From positions 1-64,000 of the forward strand of contig DCYG01000044.1 in assembly GCA_002331025.1 (NCBI GenBank): a stretch of DNA of 64,000 nucleotides, given 5' to 3'. Made by a program: the position numbers and the translations under genes. This document shows, one piece after another, positions 25,937 through 32,517 of the stretch (position 1 is the first letter of the stretch; each line of letters begins with the position of its first letter). Below the pieces are notes generated by a model, which saw only the letters and a list, made by a program, of their open reading frames with translations, was not told the DNA's origin and did not search any database. Source of the stretch: Firmicutes bacterium UBA2116. Its GTDB lineage: Bacteria; Bacillota; Clostridia; Tissierellales; Sedimentibacteraceae.

Positions 25937-27659
25937 AAATTATGTTAAATGTAAATAACCATATTGTAAACATCAGATTAGCAAAATTCCACCCATAATC
26001 AATAATATCTGTTTTATCATTCTTTTTCTTAAGCAGAGTATTCATAATTCCTGCTGCACCTGATATTGCAATTAGCCATCCGCATACCATAATTAAAAAC
26101 GAATACTTCAAAATTGAATAATTAATTATTCCCCTATACAAGAAAAAATATATGCCGGCTAAAGCTATAATCTGAATCAGAGGGACAAATATATAGACAG
26201 CTCTTTTTATTTTTATCCCTTTAATAAAACTTACTAACGACAAAGCAGCAAATATCAAAGGAATAAACAGTTGTATCGTTTTATTCTGCCAAAAATGAAT
26301 GCGTGTATATGTTACGGCTGATTCTGTGGCAATGAATAATTTACCGTTTCTTTCAACAAATTGCAGCTTACCCATCGGTGAGGAATACATATCATCACCT
26401 ATTAAATTCATCTTTTCACCGTTTAATAAAAATTCGCCTTTTGATCCACTGACTTTTATAATCTTACCCGGAATTATATAGCTTAAGATTCTCTCCTGAG
26501 TTTTGAAGCTTGACCAATTGTTAACATAAATACCTTCTATATCTATCGTACTTTTAAAATTATTATTATCTTCCTGATATTCACCGTATAATAAATCCGT
26601 TGCCTTTTTCATAATAGCATTTATTTCATTTTCGGGTATATAGGTATTAAAGGATAAGAAAATACCTGTGTCAGCTTCAGGATATAATGTAATACGGGTA
26701 TAAAAATGTAATGTTTCTCCCTTTTTATCATAATAGATTTTATTATTTCTTTCTTTCCTGTTCCATACGTACCCTCCGCCTTCCAAACCTTCAGACATGG
26801 AGAACTGTTCAATAAGAAGCTCCTTTTTATATTCTCTGGTTAATATTCTTTCATCTTCATTATTTAACAGCCACATCATATATCTCGCCATATCCTCCGC
26901 AGTAGATATGGCAGAGCCCTCGGGATACAAATTAATATACGGCTCTATAGCCTCATTTCCATTAGGCAGATATGCTTTGGATACATAGGCAGTGTCATGC
27001 ATATATTCATAAGTGGTATGATTCATTTTTAACGGCAGGAAAATTTTCTCCATACAAAACTTCGCAAAATCAACTTCTGTGATTGATTCTATAACATATG
27101 CCGCAAGAGCTATTCCGTAATTTGAATAAGAAGAAATTTCTCCCGGCGTATACACCTGTGCAGGCATGTATTTACGAACACTCTCGGATAATGGCTCCGT
27201 ATCGCTTACGTTAATAACAGCTATACCTGTCAGCAGCTCTTCAAAGCCTGCCGTATGAGTAAGAAGCTGCTGCATGGTCACAGGAAAGTCAAGCTTTGGG
27301 AAATCCGGCTCCAGATATACAGATATGTCCGTATTCATGTCTAATTTCCCTTCCTGATTCAGTATCTGAGCAGCAACAGCCACAAAGGTTTTAGAGACAG
27401 AGCCGATACGAAATGCCGCATATTCACCGTCAGCAGCTATATTGTTATATTCATCCGCATATCCAAATCCTCTGTTAAGTATAATTTTATCATCTTCAAT
27501 TATGGATAATACCGCACCTTTTGCTTTACCATCTTCAATTAATTCATTTACCATACCGCTGAGCTCATCATCCAATTCTTTTTCTGCTGAAAAAACAGGT
27601 ATCGTTAAAATATTCAAAACAATTAATAACACTAATAAAATTTTCATGACTTTAAGCAT
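25935..27659 (-). CDS. Beta-lactamase-family serine hydrolase with C-terminal membrane domain
   Basis: This 574-aa protein has a signal peptide (residues 1-25, ending FSA) and a class C beta-lactamase/DD-peptidase fold. The nucleophile motif is SVSK, the second motif Tyr-Ser-Asn (SSYSNYG), with HTAGFEELL between them. A roughly 100-residue beta-rich segment follows, then four membrane helices (about residues 465-574). It acts outside the membrane, probably on cell wall peptides or D-amino-acid esters. It is the last chromosomal gene before the integrated element. Confidence 0.88.
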   Translation of the reverse strand: MLKVMKILLVLLIVLNILTIPVFSAEKELDDELSGMVNELIEDGKAKGAVLSIIEDDKIILNRGFGYADEYNNIAADGEYAAFRIGSVSKTFVAVAAQILNQEGKLDMNTDISVYLEPDFPKLDFPVTMQQLLTHTAGFEELLTGIAVINVSDTEPLSESVRKYMPAQVYTPGEISSYSNYGIALAAYVIESITEVDFAKFCMEKIFLPLKMNHTTYEYMHDTAYVSKAYLPNGNEAIEPYINLYPEGSAISTAEDMARYMMWLLNNEDERILTREYKKELLIEQFSMSEGLEGGGYVWNRKERNNKIYYDKKGETLHFYTRITLYPEADTGIFLSFNTYIPENEINAIMKKATDLLYGEYQEDNNNFKSTIDIEGIYVNNWSSFKTQERILSYIIPGKIIKVSGSKGEFLLNGEKMNLIGDDMYSSPMGKLQFVERNGKLFIATESAVTYTRIHFWQNKTIQLFIPLIFAALSLVSFIKGIKIKRAVYIFVPLIQIIALAGIYFFLYRGIINYSILKYSFLIMVCGWLIAISGAAGIMNTLLKKKNDKTDIIDYGWNFANLMFTIWLFTFNII

Positions 27660-27803
27660 TTATTTCCCTCCTAAAATTGATAAAGTTATTATATAATTCC
27701 AACCTAAAGCCACCATGTTACTTATCTTAAATTTACCTTAAACGACCGAAGTTCATCATCAAGCTAAGGTATTCAAATTTTCCTCAGATGAAAAATTTAC
27801 AAC

Positions 27804-27848
27804 AAAAAACTCTTAAATCTGCTATTAACATCTTTAAGAGTTTTTTTT
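27804..27848. terminator. Terminator left of attL, ancestral tRNA-Leu terminator
   Basis: AAAAAACTCTTAAA (27804-27817) pairs perfectly with TTTAAGAGTTTTTT (27833-27846) around a 15-nt loop. It directly abuts the tRNA 3' fragment. Before integration it would have ended the minus-strand tRNA-Leu transcript. Confidence 0.75.
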
Positions 27849-27902
27849 ATGCCGTAGAAGGGACTTGAACCCCCACGGTGTTGCCACCAACGGATTTTGA
27901 GT
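27845..27902. repeat. attL: 58-bp direct repeat with tRNA-Leu 3' half
   Basis: Identical over 58 bp to 40932-40989, spanning from the 3' flank of the tRNA through the T arm and variable arm to the anticodon loop. The 5' half of the tRNA is absent here, so this copy is not a gene. Confidence 0.92.
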
Positions 27903-27906
27903 TTTA

Positions 27907-27936
27907 TATAAACAAAAATCCGGATTTTTGTTTATA
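27907..27936. repeat. 30-bp perfect palindrome at the left end of the element
   Basis: TATAAACAAAAATCC is followed directly by its exact complement GGATTTTTGTTTATA, with no spacer, 5 bp inside attL. It overlaps the end of the frameshifted gene. It could be a terminator on the minus strand or a binding site used in integration and excision. Confidence 0.6.
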
Positions 27937-28208
27937 AATTTAATAGTCCGTATTTAAAAATATCTATGATGCTTAAATTTTTTGTGTTTGTGATTATTTC
28001 AATTAAAAGTAAAGCTATTAAAAAAGCAATAAGAATTTTATACGTGTAAACCTCTTTGTAAGGTTTATATTTTGAATAGTCTGTATCGTCATATACAGAG
28101 TGAGAGTTACGATACGATATTTTTTTTGACTATTTTTGATTCTATGTTTTTTATGGAAATAGTCAATAAAAGTAATGTGATGATTAATAATATAATGATT
28201 TCTTTCAT
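27932..28208 (-). pseudogene. Two-TM small membrane protein, frameshifted at an A8 run
   Basis: The ATG at 28208 has AAAGAGG upstream and encodes one membrane helix (EIIILLIITLLLLTIS), then stops after 33 codons at 28107. In the +1 frame, starting at the run of eight A (28120-28127, T on the plus strand), the reading continues for about 60 codons. It gives a polar linker, a second helix (ILIAFLIALLLIEIIT) and a stop at 27932. Removing one A joins the two into a coherent protein of about 91 aa. It is either a slip mutation, an assembly error or programmed frameshifting. Confidence 0.6.
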
Positions 28209-28224
28209 TTTTTCCTCTTTATTA

Positions 28225-28974
28225 TTAATTTATATTTAAATCTTTATATGTAAATGTAATTATACCGTCTTCTTCTATTTTATAATTCATTTTTATATCA
28301 TTGAAAATACGTAGTAATTCTATTCTATAGTTATTAATTGCTAAATTTAATTCATTATTTGAATTATTCAGAGAAATAATTATATTGTTGTCGTAATAAT
28401 TATTTGACAATAATATTGCTGTTTCATATTTATTTTTGAGTAAATATAATTTTTTTATATTTATTTCATGCAAATTTTTTTCTAATTCATTAGGAATATA
28501 ATTATTGAATTTTGTTATCATTGAATTTATAATATTTATTTGTTCATTTATTTTATCAATATTATAATTTAAGTAATTATTAATATGTAGTAGATTATTT
28601 TCTATCAAATTTATATTTTCTATTTTCTTACTGTAGTTATTATGATATATTCCAATTTCATATTGTAATATTTCATTTTTAGTATAAAAATTATTATTAA
28701 TTATTTCAAAATTTGAGCTATTAATAGCTAATTTAGATTTAATAAGGTCAATATTTTTATATATTGTAGCTCCGGCAATAAGAATAATTAAAATAAATAT
28801 AATTCTTTTTTTAAGTTTTTCTTTTGCTTCAGCTTTTTTTATTATTTCCTGTTCGTAAGCTGTATTATGATAAAAACTATTATGATCGTCTATTATATTT
28901 TTGTATGCCTTAATACTTTGTAGTTCTTGCATTTGTTTTCTAAATTTTTTTTGTCTTTTATTTAGATTTGGCAT
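28225..28974 (-). CDS. Single-TM protein of the lysogeny region, unknown function
   Basis: This 249-aa protein has a basic N-terminus (KRQKKFRKQ), one membrane helix at about residues 58-74 (RIIFILIILIAGATIY) and a long Asn/Ile-rich, probably coiled-coil extracytoplasmic domain. It is extremely AT-rich, more than its neighbours. It lies behind the repressor on the same strand, a position often used for superinfection exclusion or lysogenic conversion genes. I do not recognise the family; function is unknown. Confidence 0.75.
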   Translation of the reverse strand: MPNLNKRQKKFRKQMQELQSIKAYKNIIDDHNSFYHNTAYEQEIIKKAEAKEKLKKRIIFILIILIAGATIYKNIDLIKSKLAINSSNFEIINNNFYTKNEILQYEIGIYHNNYSKKIENINLIENNLLHINNYLNYNIDKINEQINIINSMITKFNNYIPNELEKNLHEINIKKLYLLKNKYETAILLSNNYYDNNIIISLNNSNNELNLAINNYRIELLRIFNDIKMNYKIEEDGIITFTYKDLNIN

Positions 28975-29019
28975 TTTATTAAACCTCTTGAAATTTTAAA
29001 AAAATTATATTTCCTTTTT

Positions 29020-29367
29020 TTATAATGCTAAATCTTTGGTGTCCTTCCCCTGATTTTGTTCTTTTAATCTTTCATCAATATAATTTTCAACCTTACCTTT
29101 GTTTCTTTCAGAAAGTAAATTATATTTTTTAAGAATATTTATTTCATCTTTTGATAAATCGTTATATTCTTCTTTTCCAGTTAGTATGTAAATTGGATTT
29201 ACTTCTAATAGTTCACATATTGCTACTATCATTTCAGATGGCGGATTAGTATTTCTTGTTTTCCAATTACTAATAACGCTTTTATTAATATTTAATTTTT
29301 CAGCTAATTCAATATTTTTTATGTTTTTAGATTCCATTACATTGAAAATTCTGTCTATTATTTTCAA
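29020..29367 (-). CDS. XRE-family phage repressor
   Basis: A 115-aa cI-like protein. An N-terminal helix-turn-helix (ELAEKLNINKSVISNWKTRN, residues about 20-39) is followed by a short helical C-terminus and no peptidase domain, so it is not a LexA-type self-cleaving repressor. It is divergent from the early genes, with palindromes and a consensus promoter in the 176-bp gap. It most likely maintains lysogeny. Confidence 0.85.
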   Translation of the reverse strand: MKIIDRIFNVMESKNIKNIELAEKLNINKSVISNWKTRNTNPPSEMIVAICELLEVNPIYILTGKEEYNDLSKDEINILKKYNLLSERNKGKVENYIDERLKEQNQGKDTKDLAL

Positions 29368-29386
29368 TTTATACCCCCTAAGAAAG

Positions 29387-29444
29387 TTTTAATTTTAAAA
29401 CATAAACGCTTGACAAGTTTTAATTTGTGTACTATAATTAAAAT
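29387..29444 (+). promoter_or_regulatory. Early promoter with overlapping operator-like palindromes
   Basis: TTGACA (29410-29415), a 17-bp spacer and TATAAT (29433-29438) form a perfect promoter for the rightward genes. A palindrome GTTTTAA-TT-TTAAAAC (29387-29402) lies just upstream. TTTTAATT (29418-29425) and AATTAAAA (29437-29444) flank the spacer and -10. These repeated half sites are likely repressor operators. Confidence 0.75.
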
Positions 29445-29543
29445 GTAATACAAAATCGACAAAATAAAAAGCTTATACGTACATAATTATAACACAAAAT
29501 AAGGAAATTAGAAATAAAAAAATCGAAAGGGAGAGAAAACCAA

Positions 29544-29735
29544 ATGAGTGAAAATTTAAAAGCTGAAAAATGGGAATTAGAAAAAATTAAAAGTTGGAGT
29601 ACAAATAAAATTAAAAATTGGATTTGGATGGCTGTTTCACAAGGTCAACCTATTCCGGGTTGTGTATCTGTATATGCTTTGAAAGTTGAGTTACTTAATC
29701 GAGGACAAGAGCCAACAGGTTATCATAATACGTAA
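29544..29735 (+). CDS. Small early protein, unknown
   Basis: A 63-aa protein rich in Trp and Lys (EKIKSWSTNKIKNWIWMAV), then a C-terminus with YALKVELLNRGQEPTGYHNT-like polar sequence. The ribosome site AAAGGGAGAGAAAACCAA is the same motif as before the genes at 29833 and 31135. First gene of the early operon, about 100 nt from the promoter. No family recognised. Confidence 0.65.
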   Translation: MSENLKAEKWELEKIKSWSTNKIKNWIWMAVSQGQPIPGCVSVYALKVELLNRGQEPTGYHNT

Positions 29736-29784
29736 TTGATAGTTATGCCGTAGATAAGGCTTAAAACTAATAAAGACGCGTCAG

Positions 29785-29832
29785 GGTTTGCGGTAATCCC
29801 TAAAAACCGCAAAAAAAAGGGAGAGAAAACCA
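29785..29832 (+). promoter_or_regulatory. Structured leader A, paralog of the ssb leader
   Basis: GGGTTTGCGGTAATCCC, an A-rich loop, ACCGC, an A run, then GGGAGAGAAAACCA before the ATG. TTTGCGGT pairs with ACCGCAAA. The leader at 31088-31134 has the same layout and nearly the same sequence. A shared translational control element is likely. Confidence 0.6.
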
Positions 29833-30045
29833 ATGAAATTTAAAAAAGTTATGTTAGTTAGAGATATAGAAAATCCTGAAAAATATGTAATGGAAGAAAT
29901 ACAAGTCGGTTTTTTTCAATGGTTATTAGATGAAACAAATTATTATGATTTTATGCTTTCTATTTCAATTTTTTGCTTTGTATTTTCATTAGTTCTTGGT
30001 ACAATATTAGGTTTTATATATATAATAAAAACCTATTTTATATGA
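29833..30045 (+). CDS. Small membrane protein, unknown
   Basis: A 70-aa protein with a soluble N-terminus and one C-terminal membrane helix (about residues 42-66, ISIFCFVFSLVLGTILGFIY). It has an unusually well conserved structured leader in front. It could be an assembly or minor virion protein. No family recognised. Confidence 0.65.
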   Translation: MKFKKVMLVRDIENPEKYVMEEIQVGFFQWLLDETNYYDFMLSISIFCFVFSLVLGTILGFIYIIKTYFI

Positions 30046-30054
30046 GGTGATCAA

Positions 30055-30258
30055 ATGAAAAACAAATTTATTTATTTGAATTTTGGTGCAAATGGGATTG
30101 GAATTAATTTTGATACTATTTATTTTCACAAAAGTAGTAAAAGAATCCATTTTTCTTTATGTGGTCATCTTGTTTTTTCTTTATATGAAGATGAGTTTAA
30201 ACATAAGCTAAGAGTTAAACAACAAGATGGTATTTATTATTATTTAAACATGAGGTAA
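30055..30258 (+). CDS. Small phage protein, unknown
   Basis: A 67-aa soluble protein, aromatic and basic (FHKSSKRIHFSLCGH), with GAGGTGATCAA before the ATG, 9 bp after the previous gene. No family recognised. Confidence 0.55.
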   Translation: MKNKFIYLNFGANGIGINFDTIYFHKSSKRIHFSLCGHLVFSLYEDEFKHKLRVKQQDGIYYYLNMR

Positions 30259-30262
30259 AACC

Positions 30263-30472
30263 ATGTCTTATATAATAACCGAAAAGCATGAAATTTCAAG
30301 ACTTCAATTTACAATATTGCAGCTTCGACATAAAAACATAACAGATTATGCATGTGAAACAGCAATATCAGCAGGATATCACCCAACCGGATATATGTGT
30401 ATAAATCCCCGTATAACTGCTGAAAACGGTAAGCGCTACATATGTTGGGAGCGCATGAGTTGTTGCGATTGA
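30263..30472 (+). CDS. Small phage protein, unknown
   Basis: A 69-aa soluble protein with Cys in CETAISAGYHPTGYMC and a C-terminal CWERMSCC, 4 bp after the previous gene. The GYHPTGY segment echoes the PTGYHNT end of the 29544 product. Possible metal binding; no family recognised. Confidence 0.55.
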   Translation: MSYIITEKHEISRLQFTILQLRHKNITDYACETAISAGYHPTGYMCINPRITAENGKRYICWERMSCCD

Positions 30473-30490
30473 TTAAAAATACAAGGTGCG

Positions 30491-30589
30491 ATGAGAAAAC
30501 AAGTGAGTAAGCCTGCGGAGCTTAAATGTGTAAAGGATAGTACAACACAGCCTTGTAAAAAAAATAAAACAAAGGATTACAGGTTATGA
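30491..30589 (+). CDS. 32-aa basic peptide, tentative
   Basis: ATG at 30491 after AAGGTGCG. It encodes a short Lys-rich peptide ending ...KDYRL, and its TGA overlaps the next ATG by 4 nt (ATGA). Coupling and spacing are the only support. Confidence 0.3.
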   Translation: MRKQVSKPAELKCVKDSTTQPCKKNKTKDYRL

Positions 30590-30828
30590 AACAACCGCGA
30601 AACGTACTAAAAAGTATCCGGATAACTCAGGAGCTTCATGATGAAATACAGAAATACGAAGGAAGTACCTGGAATGACAAAGTAAACAATATGTTAGATT
30701 TTTATGTAATACATCATAAGCAGTATTTAGAATATTTAAATAAGTTAGAAGCACAAATACAAGAAAAAGAACAGCTGCTTAACGAATTTAAATTAAAAAT
30801 CAGTAAATTTCAAGACTTATTGAAATAA
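30586..30828 (+). CDS. Ribbon-helix-helix-like protein with coiled coil
   Basis: An 80-aa protein. The N-terminus KSIRITQELHDEIQKY resembles the beta-strand plus helix of small RHH DNA-binding proteins. The rest is a heptad-rich coiled coil (about residues 45-78). It is possibly a copy-number or transcription regulator of the element. Moderate support only. Confidence 0.6.
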   Translation: MKQPRNVLKSIRITQELHDEIQKYEGSTWNDKVNNMLDFYVIHHKQYLEYLNKLEAQIQEKEQLLNEFKLKISKFQDLLK

Positions 30829-30839
30829 GGAGAAATTAC

Positions 30840-31046
30840 ATGATTAAACAGATTTGTCCCATAGAAGAGGAAATTTGCATTATGGAAAATACAGAATGTG
30901 AAAATTGTTATATATATCAAAACTTCATGGAAGATTTAGAAATAGTAGAAGATGATATAAATTCATTTGATTTTTATGATGAAGATTCAGAAGATGAAGA
31001 CATTATAAAATATCTTCATGATGAAGATTGTATTATAGTAATTTAA
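30840..31046 (+). CDS. Small acidic Cys-containing phage protein
   Basis: A 68-aa protein. The N-terminus has four Cys (CPIEEEIC, CENC), a possible metal knuckle. The C-terminal half is strongly acidic (DFYDEDSEDEDII). DNA mimicry or protein binding is possible but unproven. It lies directly upstream of the ssb leader. Confidence 0.6.
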   Translation: MIKQICPIEEEICIMENTECENCYIYQNFMEDLEIVEDDINSFDFYDEDSEDEDIIKYLHDEDCIIVI

Positions 31047-31087
31047 GTTTGAATAACTTAGAAATACTAAGTTTTCATATAAAAATA

Positions 31088-31134
31088 GGTTTGCCGGAAT
31101 CCAAAAAACCGGAAAAAAGAAGGGAGAAAAAACC
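31088..31134 (+). promoter_or_regulatory. Structured leader B in front of the ssDNA-binding protein gene
   Basis: GGTTTGCCGGAATCC, A run, ACCGG, A run, then AAGGGAGAAAAAACC and ATG. CCGG pairs with CCGG in the same position as the hairpin of leader A (29785-29832). In Ff phages gpV represses translation by binding a leader of this sort. Autoregulation here is inferred. Confidence 0.6.
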
Positions 31135-31446
31135 ATGAATATAACAGTAATAAACAGTCGCAAATATGATTTTACAGATGAAAAAACAAACAAAAAAATC
31201 AACGGAATAAAAATATCATATATTTTTAACGATGATTTTGCTCCTGTAGTTGTAGATGCAAACGAAAAAGGCTATCAGGTAGCCGAGGGAACATTAACAC
31301 TAGACAAAGAACCAAATTTGCAGCAAGTCCCGGGAGTATACGAAGCAGCCTTTATTACTCGTGTAAACGCAAAAGGACAAGCAGTACAAAAGTTATTAGA
31401 CATAAGATATGTAAGCACAGTACCCGAGCTATACGTTAAGAAATAA
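31135..31446 (+). CDS. Inovirus gpV-like single-stranded DNA-binding protein
   Basis: This 103-aa protein is predicted mostly beta, without membrane segments. Its size and pattern fit the helix-destabilising proteins that coat viral ssDNA (gpV type): VINSRKYDFTD, YQVAEGTLTLDKEP, and a C-terminal YVSTVPELYVKK. It sits between early genes and the gene-free structured region. Its own leader is duplicated elsewhere in the element. The assignment rests on pattern and context; a profile search would decide. Confidence 0.55.
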   Translation: MNITVINSRKYDFTDEKTNKKINGIKISYIFNDDFAPVVVDANEKGYQVAEGTLTLDKEPNLQQVPGVYEAAFITRVNAKGQAVQKLLDIRYVSTVPELYVKK

Positions 31447-32128
31447 CAATTAATAGCTAAGACTACGTAATAACCAAGTATATGTTATAAGTTACAAGGT
31501 ACGAGGTTAGGCTCAATGGGTCACCAGACACAGAGGCGACCAGTAACACACACTATGCAAGCCCCTTGCCTGCTTCAGCAGGCAGGGGCATAGAACACCC
31601 AACTTATTTGTGGTCACTATCGGTAGTTCGTTATCCTTATCAAAAGAAATCAAAATATAGTAAAGCGGAGAAAAAATATATCTTGGGTATGGGTTCAGTA
31701 TTGTCAGATATAAAAAAAATATCGTACCCATATAGCGGAGCGTAGCAAAAACTTCGTATAATCCGGCTCAATACTTAAAAAGCGAAAGAGCTTTGCGAAT
31801 GAGCGGTGTAGATAAAAAACATAACAATTAAAGAAGAGCGCGATGGAGATTAAACTTACAACAAAAAGATAGTATGATACACGAATAATCTTAGATTCGT
31901 GATAACAAAGCGTACCACTCTAGAAGTAAAAAACACCGTCCGTATAACGATTAAAATACGTTGTTGATGTATTGATATAAATTCGTGCAAAAAGTTAAAT
32001 ACAAATTAAATACGAGTTCGTGAGCTATTAATTGTTAGTTCATAACGATAGACTTCGGGACTGTGCAAAAGGACTATGCAAATGTACGGGTGGGTGTAAG
32101 GGAATTTGCAAAAGGCGAAAGCCTTTTT
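31444..32128 (+). ncRNA. Gene-free, highly structured region: candidate ori/packaging signal or large ncRNA
   Basis: This stretch is closed by a perfect 15-bp inverted repeat, TAACAATTAATAGCT (31444-31458) and its complement (32023-32037), starting at the ssb stop codon. Inside are several hairpins. A GC-rich one lies at 31553-31593 (CTAT/ATAG, GCCCC/GGGGC, TGCCTGC/GCAGGCA, loop TTCA). Others are TGGGTA/TACCCA with GATAT/ATATC (31684-31730), CCGGCTCA/TGAGCGG enclosing AAAGC/GCTTT (31763-31806), and CACGAAT/ATTCGTG (31880-31901). It ends with AAAAGGC-GAAA-GCCTTTTT (32110-32128), terminator-like. Inovirus intergenic regions hold the replication origin and packaging hairpin. Large phage ncRNAs such as ROOL or GOLLD are an alternative. 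Confidence 0.5.
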
Positions 32129-32209
32129 AATGGTGTAGGAGATAAAAAGAGGAAAGGCATCGGGAATAAATACAAAAAGAGTTCCTCTTTAATGATCAGA
32201 GGTACAAAA

Positions 32210-32383
32210 ATGAATTATATAAAATACACAATAGATTATTTATTGAATTTCAAATGTCTGACTTGTCAAGACAAATCATTTTGTAAGCTTAAAAAGTATT
32301 ATCATCAGATGGAAAATCCAACCGCTAAGGATATAGAAAACTTATCTAAATGTCTTTTTTATAAAAAGCAAAAAATAAGTTAG
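32210..32383 (+). CDS. Small Cys-rich protein, unknown
   Basis: A 57-aa protein starting at the ATG at 32210 with AGAGG 7 nt upstream; the upstream open frame to 32063 lies in the structured region and is rejected. CLTCQDKSFC plus a later Cys could bind a metal. No family recognised. Confidence 0.6.
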   Translation: MNYIKYTIDYLLNFKCLTCQDKSFCKLKKYYHQMENPTAKDIENLSKCLFYKKQKIS

Positions 32384-32394
32384 GAGTAATCAAT

Positions 32395-32508
32395 ATGAAT
32401 TCACAAATTGCAATAGTTTTAATCTTTTATTATGTATTATTTTTAGTAATTACAACAATAGCAATATCAACAATTATTTATTATATCATTGAAAATAGAA
32501 AATGTTGA
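32395..32508 (+). CDS. 37-aa membrane peptide
   Basis: ATG at 32395 after TAGGAGTAATCAAT. One membrane helix fills most of the peptide (QIAIVLIFYYVLFLVITTIAI), with a short basic tail ENRKC. It immediately precedes the large virion protein gene. Its size and shape resemble minor coat proteins pVII/pIX of filamentous phages. Confidence 0.55.
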   Translation: MNSQIAIVLIFYYVLFLVITTIAISTIIYYIIENRKC

Positions 32509-32517
32509 GGTGAAATT

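Noticed and set aside
27850..27902. A second tRNA-Leu at attL
   Set aside because: Only the 3' part is present; the acceptor 5' strand, D arm and half of the anticodon arm are missing. It is an attachment-site remnant.
28225..28974. Pseudogene because of extreme Asn/Ile bias
   Set aside because: The frame is intact, with a ribosome site and a clear TM topology; the bias follows from AT content.
29544..31446. CRISPR-like array in the repeated GGGAGAGAAAACC motifs
   Set aside because: Only three copies, all ribosome-site proximal, irregularly spaced and separated by genes.
31553..31593. Simple transcription terminator
   Set aside because: The hairpin is very strong but has no T run on either strand, so a packaging, origin or RNA-structural role fits better.
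32063..32209. N-terminal extension of the 32210 gene from ATG 32063
   Set aside because: The extension has no ribosome site and runs through the structured region and its terminator-like hairpin. The ATG at 32210 has a clear site.
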